A DNA stretch of 64,000 bases from Cytobacillus oceanisediminis (GCF_004366035.1 NZ_SOEE01000007.1:310001-374000); one strand, 5' to 3'. Positions 53,130 to 62,565 are shown, numbered from the stretch's first letter. Numbers and translations are program-made. The notes: generated by a model not told the origin, from the sequence alone.

Positions 53130-54878
53130 TCAATCATGTATAGGGCCGGTAAAGATGGAAACCTTTTCTGAGCTTGAGTCGAAATAGGCAAGCAGAACTG
53201 AGTCTCTCTTTTCAATTATTCCATCCTTAATATATTTTTCAATATCAAAAGATAATCTTTCACTTAAGGTATGTTTGTATATTTCTTTTTCATTCAGCTG
53301 AAGGCTTAAGAAGCCTTCACCCAGATGGATTGGATTTTCAAGCAGAGACTGGTAAAGCTTTGATCTCTCGGATTTTTCAAAGCTTGGCTGCCACCAGGGT
53401 TTTCTTGGCTTGTATTTTTGTTTTGAAATATAGTCAAACTTCATAAGGCCTTCTGCTATATCCAAATCAGCAATTTTTTTTGATTCCAGGAATTCAAAAA
53501 GACGTTTGAAAAGATCCTCAAGCTGATGGCCGATTCTGGACCATCCTTTTTGCTCCCAATAACTGCCGAATTCCTGGAAGAAATCGAATGGAGTCGGAAA
53601 TACCTTTGTAACCAAATATTCAATAATCGCATCCATTCTATGATCATTCCAATACTTCTCTAAAACATCTTCAACCTGCTTAATGCGAATGATATCATCA
53701 AAGGACAAAACATTATTTCCAAGTATTTCATATGGAGAATGGTCCATATAAATATATTGATGATCTTCTGCTCTCAAGCGAAGCCCGGTGCCTCTCAGCA
53801 TTTTTAAGAAGCCGAGCTGAAGCTCTTCGGGCCGCATTGCAAATACATCGTTGAATGTTCTTTTGAATGAATCATAATCTTCCTCAGGAAGCCCGGCAAT
53901 TAAGTCAAGATGCTGGTCAATTTTCCCTCCATCCTTTACCATTGTGACCGTTCTGCAAAGCTTGTTAAAGTTCTGCTTCCTCATGACCAATTCATTTGTA
54001 TAGTCGTTTGTAGATTGTACACCAATTTCAAATCGGAATAATCCTGCTGGAGCTTCCTTGTTTAGAAATTCAATCACTTCCGGTCTCATGATGTCGGCAG
54101 TGATCTCAAATTGAAAGACAGTACCAGGCAGATGTTCATCGATTAAGAATTGGAACATTTCCAAAGCATAACTGCGGCTAATGTTGAATGTGCGGTCCAC
54201 AAATTTAAGGGTTTTTGCACCATTCCTCATTAAATATCGGATGTCGTCCTTGATTTTTTCCCTGTCGAAGTATCGCACACCTACTTCAATAGAGGAAAGG
54301 CAAAACTGGCAGCTGAATGGGCATCCCCGGCTGGTTTCTATATAAGTGACCCGTTTAGAAAGGTGGGGAATATCTTCATCAAATCGGAATGGTGAGGGAA
54401 GCTCACGCAAATCCAGCTTATTCCGCTGAGGATTAATACGAACCTGGCCATTTTCCCTGAAAGCAAGACCATGCACATTTTCCATATTCATTGTGCCATT
54501 CAGCTCTGTCAGCAGCTGTTTGAACGTTTCCTCACCTTCTCCGATAACAATGTAATCAAATTCTTTTACATTGTTCATCCAATCCGCAACATCATAGGTC
54601 ACTTCAGGTCCTCCGACTGCAATATGAATGGAGGGGTCAATCTTTTTTATCATTTTAATTACCTTAATGGTCTCTTCGATATTCCATATATAGCAGCTGA
54701 ATCCGATCACATCAGGTTTTTTGCGGACCAGATCTGTAACGATATTCATTACCGGATCTTTAATTGTATATTCGGCTAATTCCACATCGAAATCAGGCTG
54801 AGCGTATGCCTTTAGATAGCGGATCGCTATATTTGTATGAATGTATTTGGCATTAAGCGTACTGGCGATAACTTTCAT
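53130..54878 (-). CDS. B12-binding-domain radical SAM protein
   Basis: The 582-residue protein has an N-terminal cobalamin-binding Rossmann domain (about 1-140, with GEGEETFKQLLTEL), a radical SAM domain with the cluster motif CPFSCQFC at about 190, and a C-terminal part (DUF4080-like). It lacks the usual DxHxxG cobalamin motif in clear form. Family members carry out radical methylations or modifications; the substrate is unknown. GGGAG lies about 12 nt before the ATG. Single gene. Confidence 0.85.
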   Translation of the reverse strand: MKVIASTLNAKYIHTNIAIRYLKAYAQPDFDVELAEYTIKDPVMNIVTDLVRKKPDVIGFSCYIWNIEETIKVIKMIKKIDPSIHIAVGGPEVTYDVADWMNNVKEFDYIVIGEGEETFKQLLTELNGTMNMENVHGLAFRENGQVRINPQRNKLDLRELPSPFRFDEDIPHLSKRVTYIETSRGCPFSCQFCLSSIEVGVRYFDREKIKDDIRYLMRNGAKTLKFVDRTFNISRSYALEMFQFLIDEHLPGTVFQFEITADIMRPEVIEFLNKEAPAGLFRFEIGVQSTNDYTNELVMRKQNFNKLCRTVTMVKDGGKIDQHLDLIAGLPEEDYDSFKRTFNDVFAMRPEELQLGFLKMLRGTGLRLRAEDHQYIYMDHSPYEILGNNVLSFDDIIRIKQVEDVLEKYWNDHRMDAIIEYLVTKVFPTPFDFFQEFGSYWEQKGWSRIGHQLEDLFKRLFEFLESKKIADLDIAEGLMKFDYISKQKYKPRKPWWQPSFEKSERSKLYQSLLENPIHLGEGFLSLQLNEKEIYKHTLSERLSFDIEKYIKDGIIEKRDSVLLAYFDSSSEKVSIFTGPIHD

Positions 54879-55083
54879 TTATTTTTGAACTCCCTTTTTA
54901 GCAACTTAAACATCATATAATTGTATCATATTTTTTAATGAAAAAAAGGAAGTAAAACATTGACATATGATCTGTAAGGTGACTTATACTAATTATTAAA
55001 ATATTTATAAAAATTCAACAATTTGTATTATAACTATAGTAAGATAGTAGAAAAATACAATATCTAGCTGGGAGAGGGAATGA

Positions 55084-55800
55084 ATGAAGGTAAGTCTTTT
55101 TGCAACATGTCTTGTAGATATGTTTCAGGGAAATGCAGGCAAAGCAGCTGTTGAACTGCTTGAACGCCTGGGATGTGAAATAGATTTTCCGGATGAACAG
55201 GTCTGCTGCGGCCAGCCTGCCTACAACAGCGGCTATGTGAAGGAATCAAAGGAAGCCATGAAAAGGATGATCACAGCATTTGAACATGCAGAATATGTTG
55301 TTTCCCCTTCTGGATCTTGCGCCTATATGTTTCATGAGTATCCGCATGTTTTTAAAGGCGACTCTGTATGGGAACCCAAAGCAAAAAGGCTTGCTGAAAA
55401 GACATACGAACTTACTCAATTTATCGTTGAAGTTCTAAACGTTGACGATGTCGGGGCAAAGTTAGAAGGGAAAGCCACCTATCATACCTCCTGCCATATG
55501 ACCAGGCTTCTTGGGGTAAAAGAAGCACCTATGAGGTTATTAAAAAATGTAAAGGGCCTGGAATTCGAAGAGCTTCCCGGCAAGGAGCAATGCTGCGGTT
55601 TTGGCGGTACTTTCTCCGTGAAAATGGCTCAAATATCTGAACAAATGGTAGATGAGAAGGTTGGGCATATAGAGGAGACAGAAGCAGATATTCTCATTGG
55701 AGCTGACGCAGGGTGCCTGATGAATATTGGAGGCAGGATCGGTAGGCAGGGAAAACCAATAAGGGTTATGCATATTGCTGAAGTGTTAAATTGCCGGTAA
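55084..55800 (+). CDS. lutA: L-lactate oxidation iron-sulfur protein LutA
   Basis: The 238-residue protein has two CCG domains ([12 protein letters not shown] and [12 protein letters not shown]) and the N-terminal FATCLVDMF typical of LutA. With LutB and LutC it oxidises L-lactate to pyruvate. GGGAGAGGG precedes the ATG. It is 128 nt ahead of lutB, the gap holding a repeat-like segment. Confidence 0.93.
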   Translation: MKVSLFATCLVDMFQGNAGKAAVELLERLGCEIDFPDEQVCCGQPAYNSGYVKESKEAMKRMITAFEHAEYVVSPSGSCAYMFHEYPHVFKGDSVWEPKAKRLAEKTYELTQFIVEVLNVDDVGAKLEGKATYHTSCHMTRLLGVKEAPMRLLKNVKGLEFEELPGKEQCCGFGGTFSVKMAQISEQMVDEKVGHIEETEADILIGADAGCLMNIGGRIGRQGKPIRVMHIAEVLNCR

Positions 55801-55847
55801 GCCATTAATGGTCATGCTTTCTTGCAAAGCAGGAAAGACAGTTTTGA

Positions 55848-55915
55848 ACGTTGATAATTGTCTTGCGTAAGAGCCTGCCCCTCGTGTGTCAGGTAAGGTG
55901 CTTGCGCTTTTCTAA
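55848..55915 (-). repeat. Intergenic repeat-like segment inside the lut operon
   Basis: The reverse strand reads AGAAAAGCGCAAGCACCTTA at one end and GAGGGGCAGGCTCTTACGC with AGACAA at the other. The GAGGGGCAGGCT-n-AGACA end equals that of the plus-strand segment ending near 4640. Confidence 0.55.
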
Positions 55916-55928
55916 AGGGGGAATAGAA

Positions 55929-57359
55929 ATGGCTATGAAAATAGGAACAAACGACTTTAAGGATCGTGTAGATTCCGGGATAAGCAATTCCTTTATGAGA
56001 GGGGCAGTTTCAGGTGCACAGGAAAGGCTTCAGACAAGAAGGCTTGATGCTGCCGCAGAACTTGGAAATTGGGAAGAATGGCGGTCGCTATCAGAAGAAA
56101 TTCGCCAGCATGTACTTGAAAATCTTGATTTTTATTTATACCAGCTCAGCGAAAATGTAGCTAAAAGGGGAGGGCACGTTTATTTTGCTGAAACTGCTGA
56201 AGAAGCCTCTGCCTATATACGGGAAGTAATTGAAAAGAAGAATGCAAGAAAAGTAGTTAAATCTAAATCGATGGTAACCGAAGAGATTCATTTAAATGCC
56301 TCACTGGAAGAGGCCGGATGCCAGGTCATTGAAACTGATTTGGGGGAATACATCCTTCAGGTGGACGACCATGATCCCCCTTCACATATAGTGGCGCCTG
56401 CCCTTCATAAGAATAAAGAGCAGATTCGTGATGTTTTTGCAGAAAAACTGAACTATCAGAACACAGAAAAGCCGGAAGAACTTGCGTGGCATGCGAGAGA
56501 AATGCTGCGCCACGAATACTTAACCGCTGATGTTGGCATTACGGGCTGCAACTTCGCTGTGGCTGAAACAGGTTCAATCACATTAGTGACTAACGAAGGC
56601 AATGCAGATCTTGTCACTGCCTTGCCTAAGACGCAAATTACGGTAATGGGCATGGAAAGGCTGGTCCCGACTTACGAGGAAATGGAAGTGCTTGTAAGCA
56701 TGCTGACAAGGAGCGCTGTTGGACAAAAGCTTACGAGCTATATTACTGTTCTGACAGGTCCAAAAGAAGAACTCGATGTCGATGGTCCTGAAGAATTCCA
56801 CCTGGTTATAGTAGATAATGGCCGCTCTTCGATTTTAGGGGGAGAGTTTCACTCCATTCTCCAGTGTATCCGCTGTGCTGCTTGTGTAAATGTTTGTCCC
56901 GTATATAGGCATGTTGGCGGCCATTCCTACGGATCCATTTATTCAGGCCCGATTGGAGCGGTTCTGTCACCCCTTTTAGGCGGCTATGATGATTATAAGG
57001 AATTGCCTTATGCATCAACACTTTGCGGAGCCTGTACGGAAGCCTGTCCGGTCAAAATCCCTCTTCATGAACTTCTTCATAAACACCGGCAGGTAATTGT
57101 CGAAAAAGAAGGAAGGGCTCCCATATCGGAAAAAATGACCATGAAGGCTTTTGGGCTGGGAGCTGCTTCGCCGTCCCTTTATAAACTGGGGTCAAAGCTG
57201 GCACCGGCAGCCATGAATCCATTTACCGCCGGCGACAAAATTACAAAGGGACCAGGCCCCTTAAAGGCCTGGACAGAAATCAGGGATTTTCCAGCTCCTA
57301 ATAAAGAAAGGTTTCGCGATTGGTTCAAAAACCGGCCGAAAGGAGGCGGACAGCAGTGA
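55929..57359 (+). CDS. lutB: L-lactate oxidation iron-sulfur protein LutB
   Basis: The 476-residue protein equals B. subtilis LutB in length. It has the LUD domain (about 60-290; [35 protein letters not shown]) and two 4Fe-4S motifs [14 protein letters not shown] and [19 protein letters not shown] lies 9 nt before the ATG at 55929; the longer frame is inside the repeat. lutC overlaps by 4 nt. Confidence 0.95.
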   Translation: MAMKIGTNDFKDRVDSGISNSFMRGAVSGAQERLQTRRLDAAAELGNWEEWRSLSEEIRQHVLENLDFYLYQLSENVAKRGGHVYFAETAEEASAYIREVIEKKNARKVVKSKSMVTEEIHLNASLEEAGCQVIETDLGEYILQVDDHDPPSHIVAPALHKNKEQIRDVFAEKLNYQNTEKPEELAWHAREMLRHEYLTADVGITGCNFAVAETGSITLVTNEGNADLVTALPKTQITVMGMERLVPTYEEMEVLVSMLTRSAVGQKLTSYITVLTGPKEELDVDGPEEFHLVIVDNGRSSILGGEFHSILQCIRCAACVNVCPVYRHVGGHSYGSIYSGPIGAVLSPLLGGYDDYKELPYASTLCGACTEACPVKIPLHELLHKHRQVIVEKEGRAPISEKMTMKAFGLGAASPSLYKLGSKLAPAAMNPFTAGDKITKGPGPLKAWTEIRDFPAPNKERFRDWFKNRPKGGGQQ

Positions 57360-58075
57360 AGGGAACCATTCAGAATCGAGATGCTTTTTTAAATAAAATT
57401 GCAGGCAGATTGGGCAGAGAAAAAAGAGTTACTGGAGTAGAAAGACCAAAATGGAGCTATAACCCGCAGGATGCAGTCTTGAAAGAAGCAGATGCTGATG
57501 AGCTTCTTGAAGCATTAAAGACACAGTGTACGAAAATCCACACTGATCTTGCTGTAACCAATGCTGCCAATTTGACGGAAACGCTTAAAGAAATTGTAGC
57601 CCAGTATGGCGGGGGTCCAGTTGTGACCTGGAAGGATGACCGCTATAAACAGTTTGGGCTTACACCGCTATTTAAGGAAATTTGGCCAAAAGAGAAAGTG
57701 GAAGTATATGAATGGGATTATTCTGAAGAAGGAAGAAATATTGAATATGCAGAACATGCCAACATCGGCATTACGGTCAGTGAAATAACTCTCGCTGAAT
57801 CCGGCACAGCAGTCTTGTTCAGCAGTAAGGATCACGGACGGACAGTCAGCTTTCTCCCTGCTGCTTCAATCATCCTTATTCCGAAGAGCACCCTGGTCCC
57901 GCGTATGACACAGGCTGCAAGGATCATTAGGGAAAGGGTAAACTCAGGGCAGCTGGCACCTTCCTGCATTAATTTCATTACTGGGCCAAGCAACTCCGCT
58001 GATATTGAGATGAACCTCGTTGTTGGTGTACATGGGCCTGTTAAGGCTGCGTATATTGTTATTGAAGATTTATAA
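57356..58075 (+). CDS. lutC: L-lactate oxidation protein LutC
   Basis: The 239-residue LUD-domain protein carries [20 protein letters not shown] and the C-terminal [20 protein letters not shown] of the LutC family. GTG start, 9 nt after AAAGGAGG, overlapping the lutB stop (GTGA). It completes lutABC; lutR and a lactate permease gene are not in the window. Confidence 0.93.
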   Translation: MKGTIQNRDAFLNKIAGRLGREKRVTGVERPKWSYNPQDAVLKEADADELLEALKTQCTKIHTDLAVTNAANLTETLKEIVAQYGGGPVVTWKDDRYKQFGLTPLFKEIWPKEKVEVYEWDYSEEGRNIEYAEHANIGITVSEITLAESGTAVLFSSKDHGRTVSFLPAASIILIPKSTLVPRMTQAARIIRERVNSGQLAPSCINFITGPSNSADIEMNLVVGVHGPVKAAYIVIEDL

Positions 58076-58113
58076 AGCCTTAGACACCCGGCATCCTGGT
58101 TTGTAAGTACGAG

Positions 58114-58144
58114 AAAAAACGCCAACTTTTGTTGGCGTTTTTTT
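58114..58144 (+). terminator. Terminator of the lut operon
   Basis: AAAAAACGCCAAC and GTTGGCGTTTTTT form a perfect stem around TTTT. It is the last core-type feature before the tRNA fragment. Confidence 0.92.
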
Positions 58145-58151
58145 CTGAAAG

Positions 58152-58195
58152 CGTCCCAGGCGAGATTCGAACTCACGACCTACAGCTTAGGAGGC
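58152..58195 (-). other. 3' part of tRNA-Arg(CCT), likely integration (att) site
   Basis: On the reverse strand, GCCTCCTAAGCTGT is an anticodon loop with anticodon CCT and 3' stem, followed by AGGTC, the T arm GTGAGTTCGAATCTCGC (GTGAG pairs CTCGC) and the acceptor strand CTGGGACG. Upstream bases do not pair as an anticodon or D arm, so only the part from the anticodon loop on is preserved. This is the usual footprint of tyrosine-recombinase integration in a tRNA gene. Confidence 0.75.
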
Positions 58196-58310
58196 GGGCT
58201 ATCCTAAAAGGAAAGACTTTGGGTAACTTTGAAGAACCCTTGTTAAATCAACTTTTTTGAACTGAGAACCGGATTGAGTTGGTTAGGATTTGGGGCTTAA
58301 TGATGAGTTT

Positions 58311-58340
58311 CGACCCCAAATCGACCCCAACGACCCCAAA
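58311..58340. repeat. Three CGACCCCAA repeats near the att fragment
   Basis: CGACCCCAAAT, CGACCCCAA and CGACCCCAAATT lie in tandem. On the reverse strand the frame reads KELIWGRWGRFGVETHH then stop, which could be the decayed tail of an integrase; alternatively the repeats are recombinase arm sites. The rest of 58196-58510 holds nothing else I can name. Confidence 0.4.
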
Positions 58341-58520
58341 TTAACTCTTTGCCTGAGAGTAATAAAACAATCTGCACTTAAACTAAGAATAATTTTGTTT
58401 AAGTGTAATACTTCACAATCTCCTGTTTAGTAAATAATCACTGTCACAGGAATCAGATATTCAAACTAATTGAATTGAAATGAAAAAAATTGGAATAATA
58501 ATGACGATTATGAAGGGAGG

Positions 58521-59011
58521 ATGATTTTTTTGTGTTTTGATGTAGGTAAATTACAGCAAAAAGGTATGGATACATTAAAGGAAATTAATGGAAAAGCTAG
58601 TACTCTGATAGAAAATACAGAAGCTGATGGTACCGCATTACAATTAATGATGAAACCCTTGAACCTGGTGTTGGAACTGATGTCGATATTGATGCTATTA
58701 CTTGCTCTTGGGTTTGGTCATCATGGGATTATTATACAGTTACAGCAGACTGGAAAGCAGGGACTCAAGTAGTTACTCAAGCCATTCTAAGCTTAATACC
58801 AAAGGTTGGATGGGCTGCAGGAGCATTGGCTAATGTATGGATTCAATTTCAACTAAAGACCGGATACTTTAAGAGACGTGGAGCAACAGCTGCCGACACA
58901 GATCCTAATTATCTTTGGTCAAAAATGCAAGTAAACCTGTATAAAGATAGTGCTAGAACTATACTATTGAGTTCTAAAACTTCTTCTCCTCAGAAAGTAA
59001 GAGTTTACTAA
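58521..59011 (+). pseudogene. Frameshifted small secreted-type protein gene
   Basis: The first frame (58521 on) encodes KEINGKASTLIENTEADG; the natural continuation lies one frame over from about 58631, YRITINDETLEPGVGTDVDI on through SWVWSSWDYYTVTADWKAG and ILSLIPKVGWAAGALANVW to SSPQKVRVY at 59011. One missing base near 58630 (GATGGTACC) explains both halves. The joined protein of about 160 residues resembles small exported Bacillus proteins, but no signal peptide is left. I do not recognise the family. Confidence 0.6.
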
Positions 59012-59050
59012 TAAAAAAGCCATTTCCTAAAAGTAGGAGAGGGCTTTGTT

Positions 59051-59227
59051 CTAACTTTTACTCGATTTTTTTCTTTTTGATAATAAAAAGAATTGATATA
59101 ACCCAAATAGGATCGCTAATAAAATCAATGCGTAAAAACCATATTCACGTGGGACTGTAAAATAAACAATTATCATAGCAAGAACAAATACTAAATATCC
59201 CCCAAAATACCCTTTATTAAAAGTCAC
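59051..59227 (-). CDS. 58-residue small membrane protein
   Basis: The protein begins MTFNKGYFGGYLVFVLAMII, has a second helix YALILLAILFGLYQFFLL and a basic tail SKRKKSSKS. It probably forms a two-helix hairpin with the tail inside. GTG start with AAAGGAGG 8 nt upstream. It faces the broken gene at 58521-59011. No family recognised. Confidence 0.62.
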   Translation of the reverse strand: MTFNKGYFGGYLVFVLAMIIVYFTVPREYGFYALILLAILFGLYQFFLLSKRKKSSKS

Positions 59228-59539
59228 CGGCTAGACCTCCTTTGTAAAATTATAACATATTAAATTACAATATTTAACAGATGTTTGGTCTGACTTTTTT
59301 TGCTTTAACTTAAAAAAGGTATTTCATTGACCATTAAGATTATTTGGCCCCTTTTGAGTACATTTTTCTCTTTGTATTAAAGAATAGTAAGCTCAACTGT
59401 TCATCAGATTTAACATTTTTTAATTCTCATCAACTCAATTACATCCACAAATCAACGTCCTTTTTGTAATAATTTGTGAATAATATACAACCTTCATTTA
59501 TTCTGTAATGTTTGATATATTATCTTCTGAGGTGACTAC
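59228..59539. other. AT-rich intergenic stretch
   Basis: No open frame, hairpin or promoter stands out. The base composition is lower in GC than the core part of the window. Confidence 0.5.
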
Positions 59540-59713
59540 ATGGAATACGATTACGATAATATTGATCTGGATAAAATCTACATTTATAATGAATTTCCTG
59601 ATAAACAAGCTGGACGTTGGGACAACTGCGGTAATTCTCATTTTAAGTCAAAAGTTGGAAATGGGGAATTCCTTAGAAAGTGCAGTAATTGTGGATTGAA
59701 GAAGTCAATTTAA
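59540..59713 (+). CDS. 57-residue acidic protein with zinc-ribbon-like Cys/His
   Basis: The protein begins MEYDYDNIDLDKIYIYNEFP and has C30-x3-H34 in WDNCGNSHF and C48-x2-C51 in RKCSNCGLKKSI, a likely small zinc ribbon. GAGGTGAC precedes the ATG by 6 nt. Such proteins are common in phages and mobile elements as regulators or adaptors. No family recognised. Confidence 0.62.
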   Translation: MEYDYDNIDLDKIYIYNEFPDKQAGRWDNCGNSHFKSKVGNGEFLRKCSNCGLKKSI

Positions 59714-59733
59714 TTATTGGCTTTTTTGTTTAC

Positions 59734-59997
59734 TTAAAAAGGTAAATCGTCCTCAACAACCGGCTCGATTTCTTTAACAATTTCAGTAATATCATTCTCC
59801 TCGTTCCAGGTAACCATCTCAATAATCAAATCCCTGCAGCCAGATTCCCTCCATTGTTGCTGGATCCATTCGTAGGCTACAACTGCTACTGCAAAGTTTG
59901 GATCATCCTTAAAATCTCGGTCTCGAACGAAAAACTTTCCGCGGCTTGAACCTCTATTGCCTTCAATATTGAGCTTTGTTTCAATTACTACCCTCAT
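59734..59997 (-). CDS. 87-residue protein ending in an SSB-like DDLPF tip
   Basis: The protein starts MRVVIETKLNIEGNRGSSRG, has a helix-rich middle (FAVAVVAYEWIQQQWRESG) and ends EIVKEIEPVVEDDLPF. The acidic D-D-L-P-F end matches the C-terminal tip of bacterial SSB that recruits PriA, RecQ, RecO and others. It has no OB-fold-sized domain. AAAAAGGAAA precedes the ATG. It converges on the zinc-ribbon gene. A phage- or element-encoded replication/repair modulator is my inference; no named family recognised. Confidence 0.65.
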   Translation of the reverse strand: MRVVIETKLNIEGNRGSSRGKFFVRDRDFKDDPNFAVAVVAYEWIQQQWRESGCRDLIIEMVTWNEENDITEIVKEIEPVVEDDLPF

Positions 59998-60068
59998 TTA
60001 GATTTCCTTTTTAATTTAATTATATACAAACAAATGTTCTGTTTTCGATAAATACAAAGCATTAATGT

Positions 60069-60089
60069 CTTATTCAACTAACGGGGCAG
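60069..60089 (+). repeat. Copy 1 of a 21-bp repeat ahead of the IS110 element
   Basis: CTTATTCAACTAACGGGGCAG matches 19 of 21 bases of the copy at 63645-63665 in the same orientation. No gene lies here. Confidence 0.6.
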
Positions 60090-60206
60090 CATTCCTGTAA
60101 TGAAGGAAAATGAAGTTTGAACAAAAAAATAACCTCTTGGTAGAATGAGAGAGTCCTGAAGCCGGCAAGCGAAAAGGACATTACTCAAATACCAGGAGGC
60201 TTTAAA

Positions 60207-61501
60207 ATGAATTATAACCAGAATAAGAAGATTGCTCAAATTACTCCTTACACCCTGATTATAGGGGTGGATATCGCGAAATTCAAGCATGTGGCACGTG
60301 CCCAGGATTTCAGGGGAATGGAGTTTGGAACCCCTTGTTATTTTGAAAATACAAAAGAAGGTTTTGAGCATTTTCTTCATTGGATTTCGGAAACGAAGAA
60401 AGCACGTAGTATGGAGAATGTGATTGTCGGTATGGAGCCAACAGGTCATTATTGGTTTAACCTGGCTCATATTTTAAAAGAGAACGAGATTAAGTTTGTA
60501 GCTGTAAATCCCTTACACGTAAAGAAAAGTAAGGAACTTGATGATAATTCTCCAACTAAAAATGATGTAAAAGATGCCAAGGTCATTGCCCAACTGGTCA
60601 AGGACGGAAGATACGCCGAACCTACCATACCGCAAGGTGTTTATGCCGAACTCCGTGTGGCAAAGAAAATACGCGATCTTTTAACGGAGGACCTTCAAAC
60701 GGTCCAGGGCCAGGTGCATAACTGGATTGACCGGTATTTCCGGAATTTCTTAAGGTCTTTAAGAAGTGGGAGGGCAAGGCTGCATTACAATTCTTACGGC
60801 TTTATGCTCTACCGCATGAAATAGCCAATTTCACAGAAGATGAATTGCTTATCCATTTAAGAAAATCCGTAAAAAAAAGTGTAGGTGCTAATAAGATTCG
60901 GAAGTTAAAGCAAGCAGCGAGTCAGTCCATCGGACTTCGCCAAGGCTCTGAGATGGCAAAAATGGAGCTGAAAACTCTTCTGGCTAAATATGATTTGATT
61001 CAGAAGGAATTCGAAGAATTGGACGGAAAAATAGATTACCTGCTTGATGAAATTCCAGGTGTAGCCCAAATGTTAGCGATCAAGGGTGTTGGAAGAGATA
61101 CAGTCGCTGGTTTCTTTGCGGAAGTGGGTGACCTACGTGAGTACACTCACCCCCGACAAATTATTAAGCTGGCTGGCTTGAGTCTGAAGGAAAATACGTC
61201 TGGAAAGCATAAGGGAAAAACCACCATCTCCAAGAGAGGACGGAAGAAGCTAAGGGCTCTGTTGTTTAGAGTTTGCATGATTCTCGTTGCCAAAAATTCA
61301 GCTTTTAAGGCCCTGCATGCTTACTTTACTCAACGGCCAGACAACCCGCTAAAGAAGATGCAGTCCCTTATCGCTTTGTGTAATAAATTGATTCGTATTT
61401 TCTTTAGTATAAGTAAAAAGCAATTTGAATTTAGTGAAGAAAAGATGTTAAAAGATATCCCTCACTTGGCAGGATCAAAGAAGGCAGAACTGGCCGCTTA
61501 A
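60207..61501 (+). pseudogene. IS110-family transposase, frameshifted
   Basis: The N-terminal part has the DEDD domain: GVDIAKFKH, IVGMEPTGHYW and KNDVKDAKVIAQLVKDGRY. The C-terminal part in another frame has the serine-containing Tnp20 domain (DEIPGVAQMLAIKGVGRDT, HPRQIIKLAGLSLKENTSGK). The frame breaks at about 60737-60741 (TATTTCCGGAA); one extra C would restore YFPEFLKVFKKWEGK and join the two into about 430 residues. AGGAGG precedes the ATG. The copy is therefore inactive unless frameshifting rescues it. IS110 elements lack terminal inverted repeats, so exact ends are not assigned. Confidence 0.9.
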
Positions 61502-61966
61502 TTCTGGTTTCGTTTAGATTAGAAATGGTTCTTGGCTTATAGTTTTGGAGACATTGAAGCACGGATTAGTCGGCAAAGCAACTAAATTACGGGCATGGAC
61601 CCTGTGGGGCAGCATGGCCGACATCCACCTCATGGAAAGGTTGGACGAAGGAATTTGAGAGCGAAGACTCTGTGAGGCATGGGAGGGTTGACCTCCATGA
61701 GATATGTGGACATCTACCAGTGCGGTCATATTCTTACTACTCCACCAATTTCTGTAATAGATTGGTTAGAGGGATGTAGCTCGTTTTTCTCGGCGTGTCC
61801 GAATATATCCTTTTCAGTGACTATCCTCCAATTGAAACCCATTTACCGGCAGGTAAATAACTATGAAAATCTAAGAAATCAGGAGTAATCGGGTGTGTAC
61901 GCTTCTTTTATTGAGGGAGGTTAGTTTATGTACAAAGAAAAAAGACATTCCTTTGGAATACCTTTT
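61502..61966. other. Non-coding 3' region of the IS110 element and spacer
   Basis: No convincing gene. The first 190 nt are GC-richer and rich in short complementary stretches (GGGTTGACCTCCATGAG, CATCCACCTCATGG). IS110-family elements encode a bridge RNA in a non-coding end, so this or the region 60100-60206 may hold it. After about 61740 the sequence looks like ordinary spacer. Confidence 0.4.
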
Positions 61967-62401
61967 TTAACAGATATTTTCTTTAGTAGCAATATCCTTC
62001 ACAACATCTTCTAAAGTAACATTTCTTAAAACCTTCTCCATTGCCAATTGTGCTGCTGCGAATAATGGTTCAATTGTATTCTGGATGTTCCTACCTACGA
62101 GACAATCAGGATGTGGACTTTCATGTATGCTAAACAATTCTTTCTCCTGTACAACATTCACTGCCTTATAAACGTCGAACAGTGTAATATCAGATAATTC
62201 TTTTGCGAGTTTAGCCCCTGCAATGCCTGGATGGACCTCTATCAAACCAGATTTTTTTAGCATTCCCATTAGTTTTCTTATCACCGCTGGGTTTGTGTTA
62301 ACACTTGAAGCTAAGAATTCAGAAGATGTTACTCCTTCTTTATTTAATTCAATTAGAGCCAATATATGAATTCCGACAGCGAATCGGCTGCTGATGGACA
62401 T
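61967..62401 (-). CDS. Rrf2-family transcriptional regulator (YwnA-like)
   Basis: The 144-residue protein has an N-terminal winged helix (SSRFAVGIHILALIELNKEG, NPAVIRKLMGMLKKSGLIEV) and a C-terminal dimer helix. Only Cys100 (HPDCLVG) and the terminal Cys144 are present, so no Fe-S cluster set; Cys100 may sense oxidants or electrophiles. It is divergent from the NmrA-type gene and probably binds the TTACATGTAA palindromes between them. GGTGGTGAT precedes the ATG. Confidence 0.87.
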   Translation of the reverse strand: MSISSRFAVGIHILALIELNKEGVTSSEFLASSVNTNPAVIRKLMGMLKKSGLIEVHPGIAGAKLAKELSDITLFDVYKAVNVVQEKELFSIHESPHPDCLVGRNIQNTIEPLFAAAQLAMEKVLRNVTLEDVVKDIATKENIC

Positions 62402-62524
62402 GTTCGATCACCACCCATATTAACTATTCCGTTACTTAATTTTATTTCTTCATCGTGTAATTAATTTGATTACAAGTTTATTATACCAAATTATGAACAA
62501 AATAATAAATAGCATTTTCACATG

Positions 62525-62565
62525 TTGACAAATTGATTACATGTAACTAAAATGATTACATGTAA
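62525..62565 (+). promoter_or_regulatory. Promoter with two palindromic operators ahead of the NmrA-type gene
   Basis: TTGACA (62525-62530) and TAAAAT (62548-62553) are 17 nt apart. TTACATGTAA occurs at 62537-62546, inside the spacer, and at 62556-62565, just after the -10; centres are 19 bp apart and each is preceded by TGA. Repression by the divergent Rrf2 protein is the natural reading. Confidence 0.78.

Noticed and set aside
58311..58340. CRISPR-like short tandem repeats
   Set aside because: The CGACCCCAA units are too short, lack spacers of regular length, and no cas genes are present. No CRISPR array was seen elsewhere in the window.
61679..61888. 69-codon frame after the IS110 transposase
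   Set aside because: It lies in the structured non-coding end of the element, and there is no clear start signal or family likeness.
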